This document shows, one piece after another, positions 1 to 8,708 of a stretch of DNA of 64,000 bases. The DNA comes from Sediminibacterium magnilacihabitans. Lineage in GTDB: Bacteria; Bacteroidota; Bacteroidia; Chitinophagales; Chitinophagaceae. The notes under the pieces are model-generated. The model was not told where the DNA came from, did not search any database, and was given only the letters and a program-made list of their open reading frames with translations. Position 1 is the stretch's first letter, and each line of letters begins with the position of its first letter. Location: positions 1 to 64,000 of the forward strand of contig PVEQ01000017.1 in assembly GCA_002973575.1 (NCBI GenBank), read 5' to 3'. Both the position numbers and the translations under genes were made by a program.

Positions 1-116
1 TTGTTGTTTGCACACATAACTAATCCCTTTTCTTTTACCTTTTATTGTGTCCAATTTTTCCACATATTCACACCTTAATTCTTACCGAACCATTGTTTTG
101 AGATAAGTTCTAGTAA

Positions 117-143
117 AACAGGGTCTATGTATGGTACCCTGTT
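117..143 (-). terminator. Probable intrinsic terminator of the GlsB-like gene
   Basis: On the minus strand an 8-bp stem AACAGGGT/ACCCTGTT with an 11-nt loop is followed by TTTACTAG. The gene's stop codon lies at the base of the stem. The T-run is short, so the call rests mainly on the stem and its position. Bases 1-116 show no supportable gene. Confidence 0.5.
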
Positions 144-381
144 ATGCCACTTTTTTAATCATCCTTCCAGCCCACACCAAAATGATGGCCCCCACAAATG
201 CAGTAACCAGGTACCCGATGCTTCCACCTAAATGGATACCTAATTTTTCGCCCAGCCAACCGCCGAGCCAGCCGCCCGCGATGCCAAGAATAATGTCAAC
301 TAAAACGCCGTAACCGCCACCACTCATTACTTTACCGGCCAAAAAGCCGGCTACTCCGCCTAAAATTAAATGCCAGATCAT
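142..381 (-). CDS. GlsB/YeaQ/YmgE family small membrane protein
   Basis: A 79-residue, glycine-rich, very hydrophobic protein with about three membrane segments: residues 3-20, a second from about 28 to 45 containing GIAGGWLGGWLGEKLG, and a third near 55-72. This glycine pattern and the size match the transglycosylase-associated/GlsB/YeaQ family, small inner-membrane proteins linked to envelope stress in other bacteria; their biochemical role is not known. It is transcribed away from the S53 protease with a 190-nt divergent intergenic region between them. The assignment to the family is good; the stress role is carried over from the family and is not visible here. Confidence 0.85.
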   Translation of the reverse strand: MIWHLILGGVAGFLAGKVMSGGGYGVLVDIILGIAGGWLGGWLGEKLGIHLGGSIGYLVTAFVGAIILVWAGRMIKKVA

Positions 382-572
382 AGGATTGTTTGTTTTAAGG
401 GGTTGATAAATGAAGTTTATTGGATTGGTTTTATTGGCAAATAGATCATTTAACGGCGCAAATCACTATAATCATATGAAAAATACGATAAAAAAGATAA
501 CTGTGAAATATTTATTGGCGCGACTTAAACCTTTTTTTGCACAATAATTGCAGTGCTATTGAAAAAGATACA

Positions 573-2135
573 ATGTCTGCTATCGATTTTAATAAGGCAG
601 CATACTTTCCATTGGAAGGTAGCTACCGCGAAACAAATAACGCCACCCGTTTAGGCGATCTGGATCCGCGTATGCCCATCAGCGTAACCCTCCTCTTACG
701 TTACGAGAAAGATCCCGGTAGCTACAAGGTCCGCGCCGCCATCAAAACCCGTGAACAATTCGCCGCCCAATTCCATGCAAGTGAAGCCGATATTCAACTG
801 GTAGAAGCTTTTGCCGGGCATTTCGGATTAAATATAATAGAAGAATTGCCCGAACAAAGACTCATTCATTTGCAGGGAACAGTGGATGCATTTGAAAGGG
901 CTTTCCGGGTACAACTTTCTACCTGTTGTAATGCAGAAGGTATTGTGTTCCGTGGAAGAATAGGTAATATCCATTTACCCGAACAACTGTTGCCGGTAGT
1001 AGAAGCGGTATTCGGACTCGATGATCGTCCCGCCGCCGCCCCCAAATACCGTATTGCAAAAAAAGACGGACAGTTCATCGTGCACAGCGCTTTACCCGGC
1101 AGTTTTTATCCCAACCAGTTATCAGACATCTACGGTTTTCCCAAAAAAGGGACGGGGGCGGGACAAAGCATCGCCATTATAGAATTAGGTGGTGGCTACC
1201 GCATCGAAGACATCAATACCTATTTCAAACAATTGAAATTACCCATTCCCAGGATCATAGAAGTATTGGTAGATGGCGGAACGAATGCGCCCACTACAGC
1301 CGATAGCGCCGATGCTGAAGTGATGCTCGATATTGAAGTGACGGCTGCTATTGCACCGGATGCTGCGATTGTGGTTTATTTCGCACCTAATACAGACAAG
1401 GGTTTTTTCAATGCCATACAAACGGCTATTCACGATACAACACACAACCCTACTATTCTTTCGATCAGTTGGGGCGCTTCGGAAAAGAACTGGACCGAGC
1501 AATCGCTTAAAGCCTTTAATGAAGCCTTCCAGGCCGCAGCCATGCTGGGCGTAACGGTATGCGCTGCAGCAGGCGATAATGGCTCGGCCGATGGAGAACA
1601 GGATGGGAAAGTGCATGTAGATTTTCCCGCTTCCAGCCCTTTTGTATTGGGCTGCGGAGGCACCACACTCACAACAAAAGATAAAAAAGTGGAATCAGAA
1701 ATTGTTTGGCACAATATCGATGGCGGCGCCACAGGAGGTGGCGTGAGTGAGTTTTTCCCCAAGCCCAATTACCAGGATCCTATTAATGTACCCGTATCAT
1801 TGAACAATAATTTTGCCGGAAGAGGCGTGCCCGATATTGCCGCTAATGCCGATCCGGGAACCGGTTATCGCGTGCGTGTAGACGGGCAAGACCTGGTGAT
1901 CGGCGGTACCAGCGCTGTAGCTCCCCTGATGGCAGGATTGATCGCAAGGATCAATGAACAGAAAGGCAAACCCGTGGGTTTTATACATCCTAAATTATAT
2001 AGTGCCAAAAGCGCTTATCAATACCGTGATATTGTACTGGGCGACAATAAAACAGTCGCGGGCGCCAAAGGTTATGTGGCTACCCCCGGTTGGGATGCCT
2101 GTACAGGATGGGGCGTATTGTTTGCCCTAAGCTGA
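573..2135 (+). CDS. S53 (sedolisin/kumamolisin-like) serine-carboxyl protease
   Basis: A 520-residue protease of family S53, which cleaves proteins, usually at acidic pH, with a Ser-Glu-Asp triad. The N-terminal ~170 residues look like the activation propeptide. The catalytic domain carries the triad in its family contexts: Glu249 and Asp253 in AEVMLDIE, and Ser447 in GGTSAVAPLMAG. The oxyanion Asp335 sits in AAAGDNGS. The C-terminal GWDACTGWG fits the calcium-site region of the family. An upstream in-frame TTG at 537 would add 12 residues, but ATG 573 is preferred. No clear signal peptide is visible with either start, so the export route is unresolved. It converges on the dps gene, 4 nt apart. 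Confidence 0.9.
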   Translation: MSAIDFNKAAYFPLEGSYRETNNATRLGDLDPRMPISVTLLLRYEKDPGSYKVRAAIKTREQFAAQFHASEADIQLVEAFAGHFGLNIIEELPEQRLIHLQGTVDAFERAFRVQLSTCCNAEGIVFRGRIGNIHLPEQLLPVVEAVFGLDDRPAAAPKYRIAKKDGQFIVHSALPGSFYPNQLSDIYGFPKKGTGAGQSIAIIELGGGYRIEDINTYFKQLKLPIPRIIEVLVDGGTNAPTTADSADAEVMLDIEVTAAIAPDAAIVVYFAPNTDKGFFNAIQTAIHDTTHNPTILSISWGASEKNWTEQSLKAFNEAFQAAAMLGVTVCAAAGDNGSADGEQDGKVHVDFPASSPFVLGCGGTTLTTKDKKVESEIVWHNIDGGATGGGVSEFFPKPNYQDPINVPVSLNNNFAGRGVPDIAANADPGTGYRVRVDGQDLVIGGTSAVAPLMAGLIARINEQKGKPVGFIHPKLYSAKSAYQYRDIVLGDNKTVAGAKGYVATPGWDACTGWGVLFALS

Positions 2136-2139
2136 ATAA

Positions 2140-2610
2140 TTATTTGAGATAACTTCTCACAAACCAGGCCCATGTCTCGTGTTGCTTCAACAGACCGGTA
2201 AGAAAATCGGCAGTACCCAGGTCTTTGTATTTATCACTGCATGCATTGATGTCATTTCGCAGGTTGCGGGCCAATGTCTCGTGATCGTTCAGCAAATTCT
2301 GTAACTGTTTTTTCTGCTCGCTTGAATACGCTTCTTCAGTAAGGTTTGTCAGTTTGAGAAAATCTTTCAGCCTGCCTTCGGAATAATGTCCCAGTTTGCG
2401 AACCCTTTCTGCAATTTCATCGATGAGCTCATCAATGCCATTGTACATGTCTTCATAAAACTTATGCATTTCCATAAAGTTGCTGCCCTCTATGTTCCAG
2501 TGGTAATTACGCACTTTGGTGTACAATACATATTCATCGGCCAGTATCTTGTTCAGCATCAATGCTACCGCCTGCAAATTCTTATCGGTAATGCCAATGT
2601 TTGCTTTCAT
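2140..2610 (-). CDS. dps: Dps family ferritin-like DNA-protection protein
   Basis: 156 residues, the usual Dps length. Dps proteins form 12-mers that oxidise and store iron using peroxide and protect DNA in stress and stationary phase. The inter-subunit ferroxidase residues can be placed: His37 and His49 (YHWNIEG and EMHKF), Glu53 where E. coli Dps has Asp67, and Asp64 with Glu68 in ELIDEIAERV. The N-terminus is short, with little of the lysine-rich tail that binds DNA in E. coli, so protection may come mostly from iron chemistry. It is a single gene, convergent with the S53 protease. The family call is firm; the DNA-binding mode is inference. Confidence 0.93.
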   Translation of the reverse strand: MKANIGITDKNLQAVALMLNKILADEYVLYTKVRNYHWNIEGSNFMEMHKFYEDMYNGIDELIDEIAERVRKLGHYSEGRLKDFLKLTNLTEEAYSSEQKKQLQNLLNDHETLARNLRNDINACSDKYKDLGTADFLTGLLKQHETWAWFVRSYLK

Positions 2611-2648
2611 ATTTTAGCGATTTTCATTAAAGATACATAAAAAATAAT

Positions 2649-2763
2649 CGTCATCCCGAGCGAACGAAGTGAGTCGAGGGACCTGCCGAAAACTTCATGA
2701 GATCCCTCGACTACCCCTTCGACTCACTTCGTTCGCTCAGGGTGACGTTGTTCGGGATGACGG
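2649..2763. repeat. Dispersed palindromic intergenic repeat, copy 1
   Basis: An inverted repeat. The left arm starts CGTCATCCCGAGCGAACG and continues through AGTGAGTCGAGGGA; the right arm is its complement, ending CGCTCAGGGTGACG, with an extra CGGGATGACG at the end. Related copies lie at 29626-29760, 58925-59003 and 62368-62481. It sits between dps and the his promoter, whose -33 element begins 13 nt after the repeat. Confidence 0.85.
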
Positions 2764-2775
2764 GACGAAATAAAT

Positions 2776-2806
2776 TTTGAGATACGCTACTCAGTCACTA
2801 CCTTCG
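2776..2806 (+). promoter_or_regulatory. Promoter of the his operon
   Basis: TTTG at 2776-2779, 19 nt, then TACCTTCG at 2799-2806, one mismatch from the Bacteroidota -7 consensus TAnnTTTG. Transcription would start only a few bases before the leader-peptide ATG at 2816. The trp promoter has nearly the same geometry. Confidence 0.6.
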
Positions 2807-2815
2807 TGCCCGATT

Positions 2816-2866
2816 ATGAAATTATTCGCACATATCCACCATCATCATTACTTACCCAAAGGGTAG
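2816..2866 (+). CDS. hisL: Histidine operon leader peptide
   Basis: A 16-codon reading frame encoding MKLFAHIHHHHYLPKG, with five His codons, four of them consecutive (2837-2848). It lies 89 nt before hisG, overlaps the first attenuator hairpin, and stops at TAG 2864-2866 inside that hairpin. This is the classic design of a his leader peptide: when charged tRNA-His is scarce the ribosome stalls on the His codons and alters the folding of the following RNA. The ATG lies about 10 nt after the -7 element, so the mRNA probably has almost no 5' leader. A chance origin is very unlikely given the codon run, the position and the hairpins. Confidence 0.92.
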   Translation: MKLFAHIHHHHYLPKG

Positions 2867-2930
2867 GCTGTTGGTGTTTTGTGTGTACAGATAAAACATT
2901 GAAGGGCTTACCGGAAGGTAGGCCCTTTGT
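2851..2930 (+). promoter_or_regulatory. his attenuator: pause hairpin, antiterminator and terminator
   Basis: Three mutually exclusive pairings can be read. Pause stem: CTTACCC (2851-2857) with GGGTAGG (2861-2867). Antiterminator: GGTAGGC (2862-2868) with GCTTACC (2906-2912). Terminator: AAGGGCTTACC (2902-2912) with GGTAGGCCCTT (2917-2927), 11 bp with one G-U pair and a GGAA loop. GGTAGGC is present in both competing strands. The tail after the terminator, TTGTCATTT, is only moderately T-rich, so termination efficiency is uncertain. A ribosome stalled on the His codons would cover the pause arm and favour the antiterminator. Confidence 0.85.
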
Positions 2931-2954
2931 CATTTAAAGCATTAAAGCAATACT

Positions 2955-3809
2955 ATGAAGCTGAAATTAGCGATCCAGAAAAGCGGCCGTCTGCACGATG
3001 ATTCCATGCGGCTCCTCAAAGAATGCGGTATCGACGTCAGTAACGGTGTAAACAAACTGAAAGCCGATGCCAGCAACTTCCCGTTGGAAGTGTATTTCCT
3101 GCGCGACGATGATATCCCGCAGTATGTGGAAGATGCGGTAGCAGATATCGGATTTGTAGGAGAGAACGTAGTGTATGAAAAAGCAAAAAAAGTAGCGGTA
3201 GCCCACGAGCTCGGCTTCGGTAAATGTCGCCTCAGTATTGCCGTACACCGGAACGAAGACTATCCGGGAGCGCAGTACCTGGCAGGTAGAAAGATCGCTA
3301 CCAGCTACCCGGTGATCGTATCCCGTTTCCTGAAAGAAAAAGGCATCGAAGCAGAGATACACGAGATCAGCGGCAGCGTGGAGATCGCCCCCGGTATAGG
3401 ATTGGCCGATGCCATCTGCGACCTGGTAAGCAGCGGATCTACCCTGTTTATGAACGGATTGAAAGAAGTGGAAACCATCCTGCAATCACAGGCAGTTTTA
3501 ATTAAAAATCAAGGCCTCGCTCCCGAGAAACAGCAATTATTGGACCGATTGTTGTTTAGGATACAGGCAGTAAAGAAGGCAAAGAACAACAAATATGTGT
3601 TGCTCAATGCACCCAATGAGAAGCTGAAAGAAATTATATCGCTGTTACCGGGAATGAAAAGTCCCACCGTACTGCCCCTCGCCGAAGAAGGCTGGAGCAG
3701 CGTTCACAGCGTACTCAATGAAAACCAGTTCTGGGATATCATTGAACAGTTAAAAGCGGCCGGCGCGCAAGGAATACTGGTGGTGCCTATTGAGAAGATG
3801 GTGGTTTAA
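2955..3809 (+). CDS. hisG: ATP phosphoribosyltransferase (HisG, long form)
   Basis: Catalyses the first step of histidine synthesis, joining PRPP and ATP to give phosphoribosyl-ATP. At 284 residues it is the long form: catalytic domains with LKLAIQKSGRL at the N-terminus and the PRPP-binding segment DLVSSGSTL near residues 156-164, then a C-terminal regulatory domain ending in GILVVPIEKMVV, which is typical of HisG_C. Long-form HisG is normally inhibited by histidine through that domain, so this pathway probably has feedback control as well as attenuation. It is the first structural gene after the leader; hisD follows after 19 nt. Confidence 0.97.
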   Translation: MKLKLAIQKSGRLHDDSMRLLKECGIDVSNGVNKLKADASNFPLEVYFLRDDDIPQYVEDAVADIGFVGENVVYEKAKKVAVAHELGFGKCRLSIAVHRNEDYPGAQYLAGRKIATSYPVIVSRFLKEKGIEAEIHEISGSVEIAPGIGLADAICDLVSSGSTLFMNGLKEVETILQSQAVLIKNQGLAPEKQQLLDRLLFRIQAVKKAKNNKYVLLNAPNEKLKEIISLLPGMKSPTVLPLAEEGWSSVHSVLNENQFWDIIEQLKAAGAQGILVVPIEKMVV

Positions 3810-3828
3810 CAGAAACTTAATATAGTGT

Positions 3829-5112
3829 ATGATCATGAATATTGTTACCCAACCCTCCCGGAAAGACTGGGACACGCTTTTACAAAGACCCGTTTTCGAC
3901 ACCGCTGAATTACACCAAAAGGTTAGAAGCGTACTGGATGTAGTGAAGCAGGATGGTGATAAAGCGGTGAGGCAATTCACCCGTCAGTTCGATGAAGTGA
4001 ACCTGGAAGATTTCCAGGTGGCCGCCGCAGAAATTGAAGCGGCTGCCGCGCTCATTCCCGATGCCCTCAAGAACGCTATAGAACAAGCGGCTTCCAATAT
4101 CAGGTGCTTCCATGAAAAGCAACTGAATGGGGTGGAAATTGTAGAAACCATGCCGGGTATCCAATGCTGGAGAAAAAACGTGGGCATTGAAAAAGTAGGA
4201 CTCTATATACCCGGTGGTTCGGCTCCGCTGTTCTCTACCATCTTAATGCTGGCCATACCGGCGAAAATGGCTGGATGCAAGGAAATCATTCTCTGTTCTC
4301 CTCCGGGCAAAGATGGTAAGCTCAACCCGGCCATACTATATGCAGCGCAGCTTACGGGCGTTTCCAGGATATTCAGGATAGGAGGCGTGCAGGCAATTGC
4401 TGCGATGGCTTACGGCACCGAAACAGTGCCGCAGGTATACAAGATATTCGGACCGGGCAACCAATACGTTACCTGCGCCAAGCAAATGGTACAACAGGAA
4501 GGAGTGGCCATTGATATGCCCGCAGGCCCCAGCGAAGTATGCGTGCTGGCCGATGGCACTGCCAATGCCGCTTTTGTGGCCGCCGACCTGCTGAGCCAGG
4601 CAGAGCATGGCGCCGACAGCCAGGTATTGCTGGTAACAACCGAAGAATCACTGGTAAAAAAAGTGAACAAAGAACTCGAATGCCAGCTGAAGAACTTGCC
4701 CAGGAAAACCATGGCCTCCGCGGCACTGCGCAACAGCAAAGCCATTGTGGTGAAAGACATCAACGAAGCCATCGCACTGGTGAATGAATACGCGGCAGAA
4801 CACCTCATCATTGCCTGTGATCAGGAAGAAGCGATAGCTGAAAGGATCACCAATGCAGGTTCTGTCTTTCTGGGAAATTATTCACCCGAAAGCGCGGGCG
4901 ACTATGCCAGCGGCACCAATCATACCCTGCCTACCAATGGCTTTGCCAAAGCGTACAGTGGTGTGAGTCTTGATTCTTTCGTGAAGAAGATCACCTACCA
5001 GAAATTATCTAAAGAAGGATTACAGGTCATCGGCAATACCGTAGAACTGATGGCGGCGGCAGAGGGACTCGACGCACACAAAAATGCCGTCACGATACGA
5101 TTAAAACAATAA
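3829..5112 (+). CDS. hisD: Histidinol dehydrogenase
   Basis: Carries out the last two oxidations of the pathway, L-histidinol to L-histidine, with NAD and zinc. 427 residues, the usual size. The catalytic Glu-His pair falls in AEHLIIA as Glu324/His325, matching Glu326/His327 of the E. coli enzyme. Other family blocks are GLYIPGGSAPLFSTILML, GPGNQYVTCAKQ and DMPAGPSEV. A second in-frame ATG at 3835 is also possible. hisC follows after 2 nt, so translation of the two is probably coupled. Confidence 0.97.
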   Translation: MIMNIVTQPSRKDWDTLLQRPVFDTAELHQKVRSVLDVVKQDGDKAVRQFTRQFDEVNLEDFQVAAAEIEAAAALIPDALKNAIEQAASNIRCFHEKQLNGVEIVETMPGIQCWRKNVGIEKVGLYIPGGSAPLFSTILMLAIPAKMAGCKEIILCSPPGKDGKLNPAILYAAQLTGVSRIFRIGGVQAIAAMAYGTETVPQVYKIFGPGNQYVTCAKQMVQQEGVAIDMPAGPSEVCVLADGTANAAFVAADLLSQAEHGADSQVLLVTTEESLVKKVNKELECQLKNLPRKTMASAALRNSKAIVVKDINEAIALVNEYAAEHLIIACDQEEAIAERITNAGSVFLGNYSPESAGDYASGTNHTLPTNGFAKAYSGVSLDSFVKKITYQKLSKEGLQVIGNTVELMAAAEGLDAHKNAVTIRLKQ

Positions 5113-5114
5113 AC

Positions 5115-6176
5115 ATGTTCAATCTCGACTCGATTACCAGGACTAACATAAAAAAACTGACTCCTTACTCTTCTGCCCGCGATGAATTCAGCGGAGAAGC
5201 TAAAGTATTTTTAGACGCCAATGAAAACAGTCTCGGGTCGCCGCTGATCAAATGGTATAACCGTTATCCCGATCCGCACCAGCACCTGATCAAACAAAAA
5301 CTGAGCGCGATCAAAGGCATAGCTTCCGAACATATTTTCCTGGGCAACGGCAGCGACGAATGCATCGACCTCCTGTTCCGCTGTTTCTGCGAACCCGGAA
5401 GAGATAATGTGATCATTTGTCCGCCTACTTATGGTATGTATGAAGTAAGCGCCAACATCAACGACGTGGAAGTACGCAAAGCCACTTTGCTCGAAGACTT
5501 TCAGCTTGACCTGGTACACCTGGAAAACCTGGTAAACGAACACACCAAGCTGATCTGGCTTTGCTCACCCAATAACCCTACAGGCAATTCCCTGAACCGT
5601 GCCGATATAGAAACAGTGCTGAACAATTTCAACGGTATCGTAGTAGTAGATGAAGCTTATATCAATTTTGCGAAACAAAAATCGCTCGTACAGGAACTGG
5701 AAGAATACCCCAACCTGGTGGTGCTGCAAACGCTGAGCAAAGCATGGGGGCTAGCCGGACTTCGCCTGGGAATGGCTTTTGCTTCAACAGCTATTATAGA
5801 GCTGATGAACAAAGTAAAACCACCGTATAATATCGGGCAGGCAACGCAGGAGCTGGTATTGCAGGCGCTGGAAGAAGTAGGCCAGGTGAACGATATGATC
5901 AAAATACTGGTAGACATGCGCAGCGCCCTGGCAGGTGTTTTTGAATCCATGCCTACCGTGGAGAAAGTATATCCCTCCGATGCCAATTTCATCCTGGTGA
6001 AAATAAAAGATGCCAGGAAAGTGTATGAATTCCTGCTCGCCAAAGGCATCGTATTGCGCGATCGCAGCAATGTGAAACTCTGTGAAGATTGCCTGCGCAT
6101 TACCGTTGGAACCGAACAGGAGAATACGGTATTGGTAGATGCCATGCAGGATTGGTTTGCATTGCAGACAAAATGA
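5115..6176 (+). CDS. hisC: Histidinol-phosphate aminotransferase
   Basis: A PLP enzyme of fold type I that makes histidinol phosphate from imidazole acetol phosphate and glutamate. 353 residues. The PLP lysine is Lys209 in QTLSKAWGLAGLRLG, and NNPTGN and VVVDEAYINF are the other cofactor blocks. The N-terminal FLDANENSLGSP matches the HisC signature of substrate-facing residues. Its stop TGA overlaps an ATG at 6173 (ATGA) that could be an alternative start of the next gene, which suggests a shared transcript. Confidence 0.97.
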   Translation: MFNLDSITRTNIKKLTPYSSARDEFSGEAKVFLDANENSLGSPLIKWYNRYPDPHQHLIKQKLSAIKGIASEHIFLGNGSDECIDLLFRCFCEPGRDNVIICPPTYGMYEVSANINDVEVRKATLLEDFQLDLVHLENLVNEHTKLIWLCSPNNPTGNSLNRADIETVLNNFNGIVVVDEAYINFAKQKSLVQELEEYPNLVVLQTLSKAWGLAGLRLGMAFASTAIIELMNKVKPPYNIGQATQELVLQALEEVGQVNDMIKILVDMRSALAGVFESMPTVEKVYPSDANFILVKIKDARKVYEFLLAKGIVLRDRSNVKLCEDCLRITVGTEQENTVLVDAMQDWFALQTK

Positions 6177-6202
6177 GTAATTTCATGCTCAAATTCAATG
6201 GT

Positions 6203-7489
6203 ATGAAAAAGTTAGCATCTATCCTGGCTTTTGCAGCGCTTGCTGTTGTGCTGTGGTCATGCGGACAAGGCAAGAACAAAGCAACAGAGACTGCCGCAGT
6301 GAAACCCGATTCCAGCAATGCAGGCCTCCGGTTACAGCCGGGCTTTAGCGCGCTGAAAGTGGCTGAGAACACGGGCAGTCCGCGCCATATTGTGGTTACG
6401 CCACAGGGCGATATCTATGTGAAGCTTTCTGCACCAGTGGGTGGCAAAGGCATATTGCGTTTGCGCGACACTAATGGAGATGGCAGAGCAGAAGAAACCA
6501 CCGGCTTTGGCAATTACGGAGGAACGGGTATTGCAATCAAAAAAAATTACCTCTATGCTTCTTCAGACGAAGAAGTATTCCGTTACAAGTTGAACGATAA
6601 AGGAGAAGTGACGAATCCTGATCAACCTGAGAAAACCATCATGGGGCTCATCAGCAAGGGGCAGCATTCCTCCAAATCCATTACACTGGATGATGCAGGT
6701 AATATTTATGTGAATATCGGAGCCTATTCCAACTCCTGCCAGGAGCAGGACAGGACCAAGGGATCCAAAGGCATGATGCCCTGTCCGATTTTGGAGAAAG
6801 CCGGCGGCATCTGGCAGTTCAGTGCCGATAAACTCAATCAATCTTATCCTGAAGGCACGAAATACGCTACGGGCCTGCGCAACGTAGTGGGACTCGATTG
6901 GAACACCCAATTGAACCAGCTTTTTGTAATGCAGCATGGCCGCGACCAGTTACACGATTTGTTTCCTGAGTTATACGATGATAAAGCCAGTGCAGAATTG
7001 CCGGCAGAATGTATGTACGCGTTGAAGAAGGGCGATAATGCGGGATGGCCATATATTTATTACGATCAGTTGCAACACAAAAAAATAATGGCGCCGGAAT
7101 ACGGAGGAGATGGTAAAAAAGAAGGCGGACAAGATGCAATTGATCCTGTTGTGGCTTTTCCCGGACACCTCGCGCCCAATGGATTGCTGTTCTATACAGG
7201 AAACCAGTTCCCTGCGCGGTATAAGAATGGCGCATTCATTGCGTTTCACGGATCGTGGAACCGTGCACCTTTGCCACAGGCCGGATATTTTGTAGTGTTT
7301 GTGCCTTTTGAGAACGGAAAACCAACGGGCAAATGGGAAATATTCGCCGATGGTTTTTCAGGAGTAGCTACGGTAGATGCCGCGCATGGTGCGCAGCACC
7401 GGCCATGCGGATTGGCTCAGGGGCCTGATGGTTCGTTGTATGTAACAGACGATCTGAAAGGCACTATTTATAGAATAATATACAGGTAA
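6203..7489 (+). CDS. Sorbosone/glucose dehydrogenase-like lipoprotein (six-bladed propeller)
   Basis: About 428 residues from ATG 6203. It begins with a lipoprotein signal: a short basic start, a hydrophobic core ILAFAALAVVL and lipobox LWSC. The body resembles soluble PQQ glucose/L-sorbosone dehydrogenases, periplasmic beta-propellers that oxidise sugars. Typical blocks are GLRNVVGLDWN, the HLAPNGLLFYTG segment, FHGSWNR, and HRPCGLAQGPDGSLYVTDD. An alternative ATG at 6173 overlaps the hisC stop and would add ten residues before the signal. Nothing in the protein relates to histidine synthesis although it lies between hisC and hisB. Whether it binds PQQ, and its substrate, cannot be told from sequence. 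Confidence 0.8.
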   Translation: MKKLASILAFAALAVVLWSCGQGKNKATETAAVKPDSSNAGLRLQPGFSALKVAENTGSPRHIVVTPQGDIYVKLSAPVGGKGILRLRDTNGDGRAEETTGFGNYGGTGIAIKKNYLYASSDEEVFRYKLNDKGEVTNPDQPEKTIMGLISKGQHSSKSITLDDAGNIYVNIGAYSNSCQEQDRTKGSKGMMPCPILEKAGGIWQFSADKLNQSYPEGTKYATGLRNVVGLDWNTQLNQLFVMQHGRDQLHDLFPELYDDKASAELPAECMYALKKGDNAGWPYIYYDQLQHKKIMAPEYGGDGKKEGGQDAIDPVVAFPGHLAPNGLLFYTGNQFPARYKNGAFIAFHGSWNRAPLPQAGYFVVFVPFENGKPTGKWEIFADGFSGVATVDAAHGAQHRPCGLAQGPDGSLYVTDDLKGTIYRIIYR

Positions 7490-7512
7490 AATAAATCAGT
7501 AATCAACAATAT

Positions 7513-8643
7513 ATGAAAAGGGTTTTGTTCATAGACAGGGATGGCGTAGTGTTACAGGAACCACCTACAGATTTTCAGGTAGACAGCATAGAAAAAACAA
7601 CTTTCTTACCGGGTGTGATCACAGCTTTATCGCGCATTGCGGCAGAACTGGATTTTTATAAAGTGATGATCACCAACCAGGACGGATTGGGAACGGATTC
7701 ATATCCTGAATCGGATTTTCATCCCTATCATAACCTCATGGTACGTACGCTGGAAGGAGAGGGATTTGTGTTTGATGAAATGCATATCGATAAAACCTTT
7801 GCCAGTGAGAATCAACCCACCCGCAAACCGGGTACAGGATTGCTGCAACATTTCTTCAACAACGAGCAATACGACCTGCCCCATTCATTTGTGATTGGCG
7901 ATCGCTGGAGTGATATACAACTGGCAAAGAACCTGGGATGCAAAGCCATTTACCTGCGTTCTCCTTTGCATGAGCTCACGCCTGAACAGGAAACCGATCT
8001 GCGGGCAACCATTGCACTGGAAACAAGTAACTGGCCTGCCATTTATGAGTTCCTGAAACTGGGTCAGCGAAAAGTAGTGCACGATCGCAACACCAACGAA
8101 ACGAAAATACATGTAGAGCTGAACCTCGATGGAAGCGGCAAAGCGGCTATCCATACAGGTCTCGGATTTTTCGACCACATGCTCGACCAGATAGCCAGGC
8201 ACGGTAAAATGGACATGACCATTGTAACAAAAGGCGACCTGCACATAGACGAACACCACACCATTGAAGACACGGGCATTGCCCTGGGCGAAGCATTTGC
8301 AAAAGCGCTCACAGATAAGCGGGGTATGGAACGCTATGGTTTTGCTTTACCAATGGATGAAGCGGAAGCCAAAGTGCTGATCGATTTCGGCGGACGCAAC
8401 TGGATCGTTTGGAATGCTGAATTCAAAAGAGAGAAAATAGGAGAGATGCCTACTGAAATGTTCTTCCATTTCTTCAAATCATTCAGCGATGCAGCCAAAT
8501 GCAACCTGAACATTGAATGCAAGGGCGATAACGAACACCACAAGATAGAAGCCATCTTCAAAGCATTTGCCAAAGCCATTAAGATGGCGGTGAAGCGCGA
8601 TCCTTTGTCCAACTACCTGCCTTCTACCAAAGGCGTATTATAA
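7513..8643 (+). CDS. hisB: Bifunctional histidinol-phosphatase / imidazoleglycerol-phosphate dehydratase
   Basis: 376 residues in two domains. Residues 1 to about 165 are a HAD phosphatase with the nucleophile/acid pair Asp8-x-Asp10 in FIDRDGVV and [14 protein letters not shown] near the end; this half removes phosphate from histidinol phosphate. From about residue 185 ([14 protein letters not shown]) to the end is the IGPD domain, which dehydrates imidazole glycerol phosphate. Its manganese ligands lie in [30 protein letters not shown] and the C-terminal [11 protein letters not shown]. The fusion is the same as in enterobacteria and is common in Bacteroidota. It ends the first his block; the 65 nt that follow contain no obvious terminator. 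Confidence 0.96.
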   Translation: MKRVLFIDRDGVVLQEPPTDFQVDSIEKTTFLPGVITALSRIAAELDFYKVMITNQDGLGTDSYPESDFHPYHNLMVRTLEGEGFVFDEMHIDKTFASENQPTRKPGTGLLQHFFNNEQYDLPHSFVIGDRWSDIQLAKNLGCKAIYLRSPLHELTPEQETDLRATIALETSNWPAIYEFLKLGQRKVVHDRNTNETKIHVELNLDGSGKAAIHTGLGFFDHMLDQIARHGKMDMTIVTKGDLHIDEHHTIEDTGIALGEAFAKALTDKRGMERYGFALPMDEAEAKVLIDFGGRNWIVWNAEFKREKIGEMPTEMFFHFFKSFSDAAKCNLNIECKGDNEHHKIEAIFKAFAKAIKMAVKRDPLSNYLPSTKGVL

Positions 8644-8708
8644 AAGGATGCCCTTGTTAGAGTATAAATACGCTAACAGATTCTTTCTTTCCTGTATATC
8701 TTTACGGT

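Noticed and set aside
2640..2955. T-box or TRAP-type control of the his and trp operons
   Set aside because: No T-box consensus and no periodic GAG/UAG repeats; the leader peptides with His and Trp codon runs explain the regions fully.
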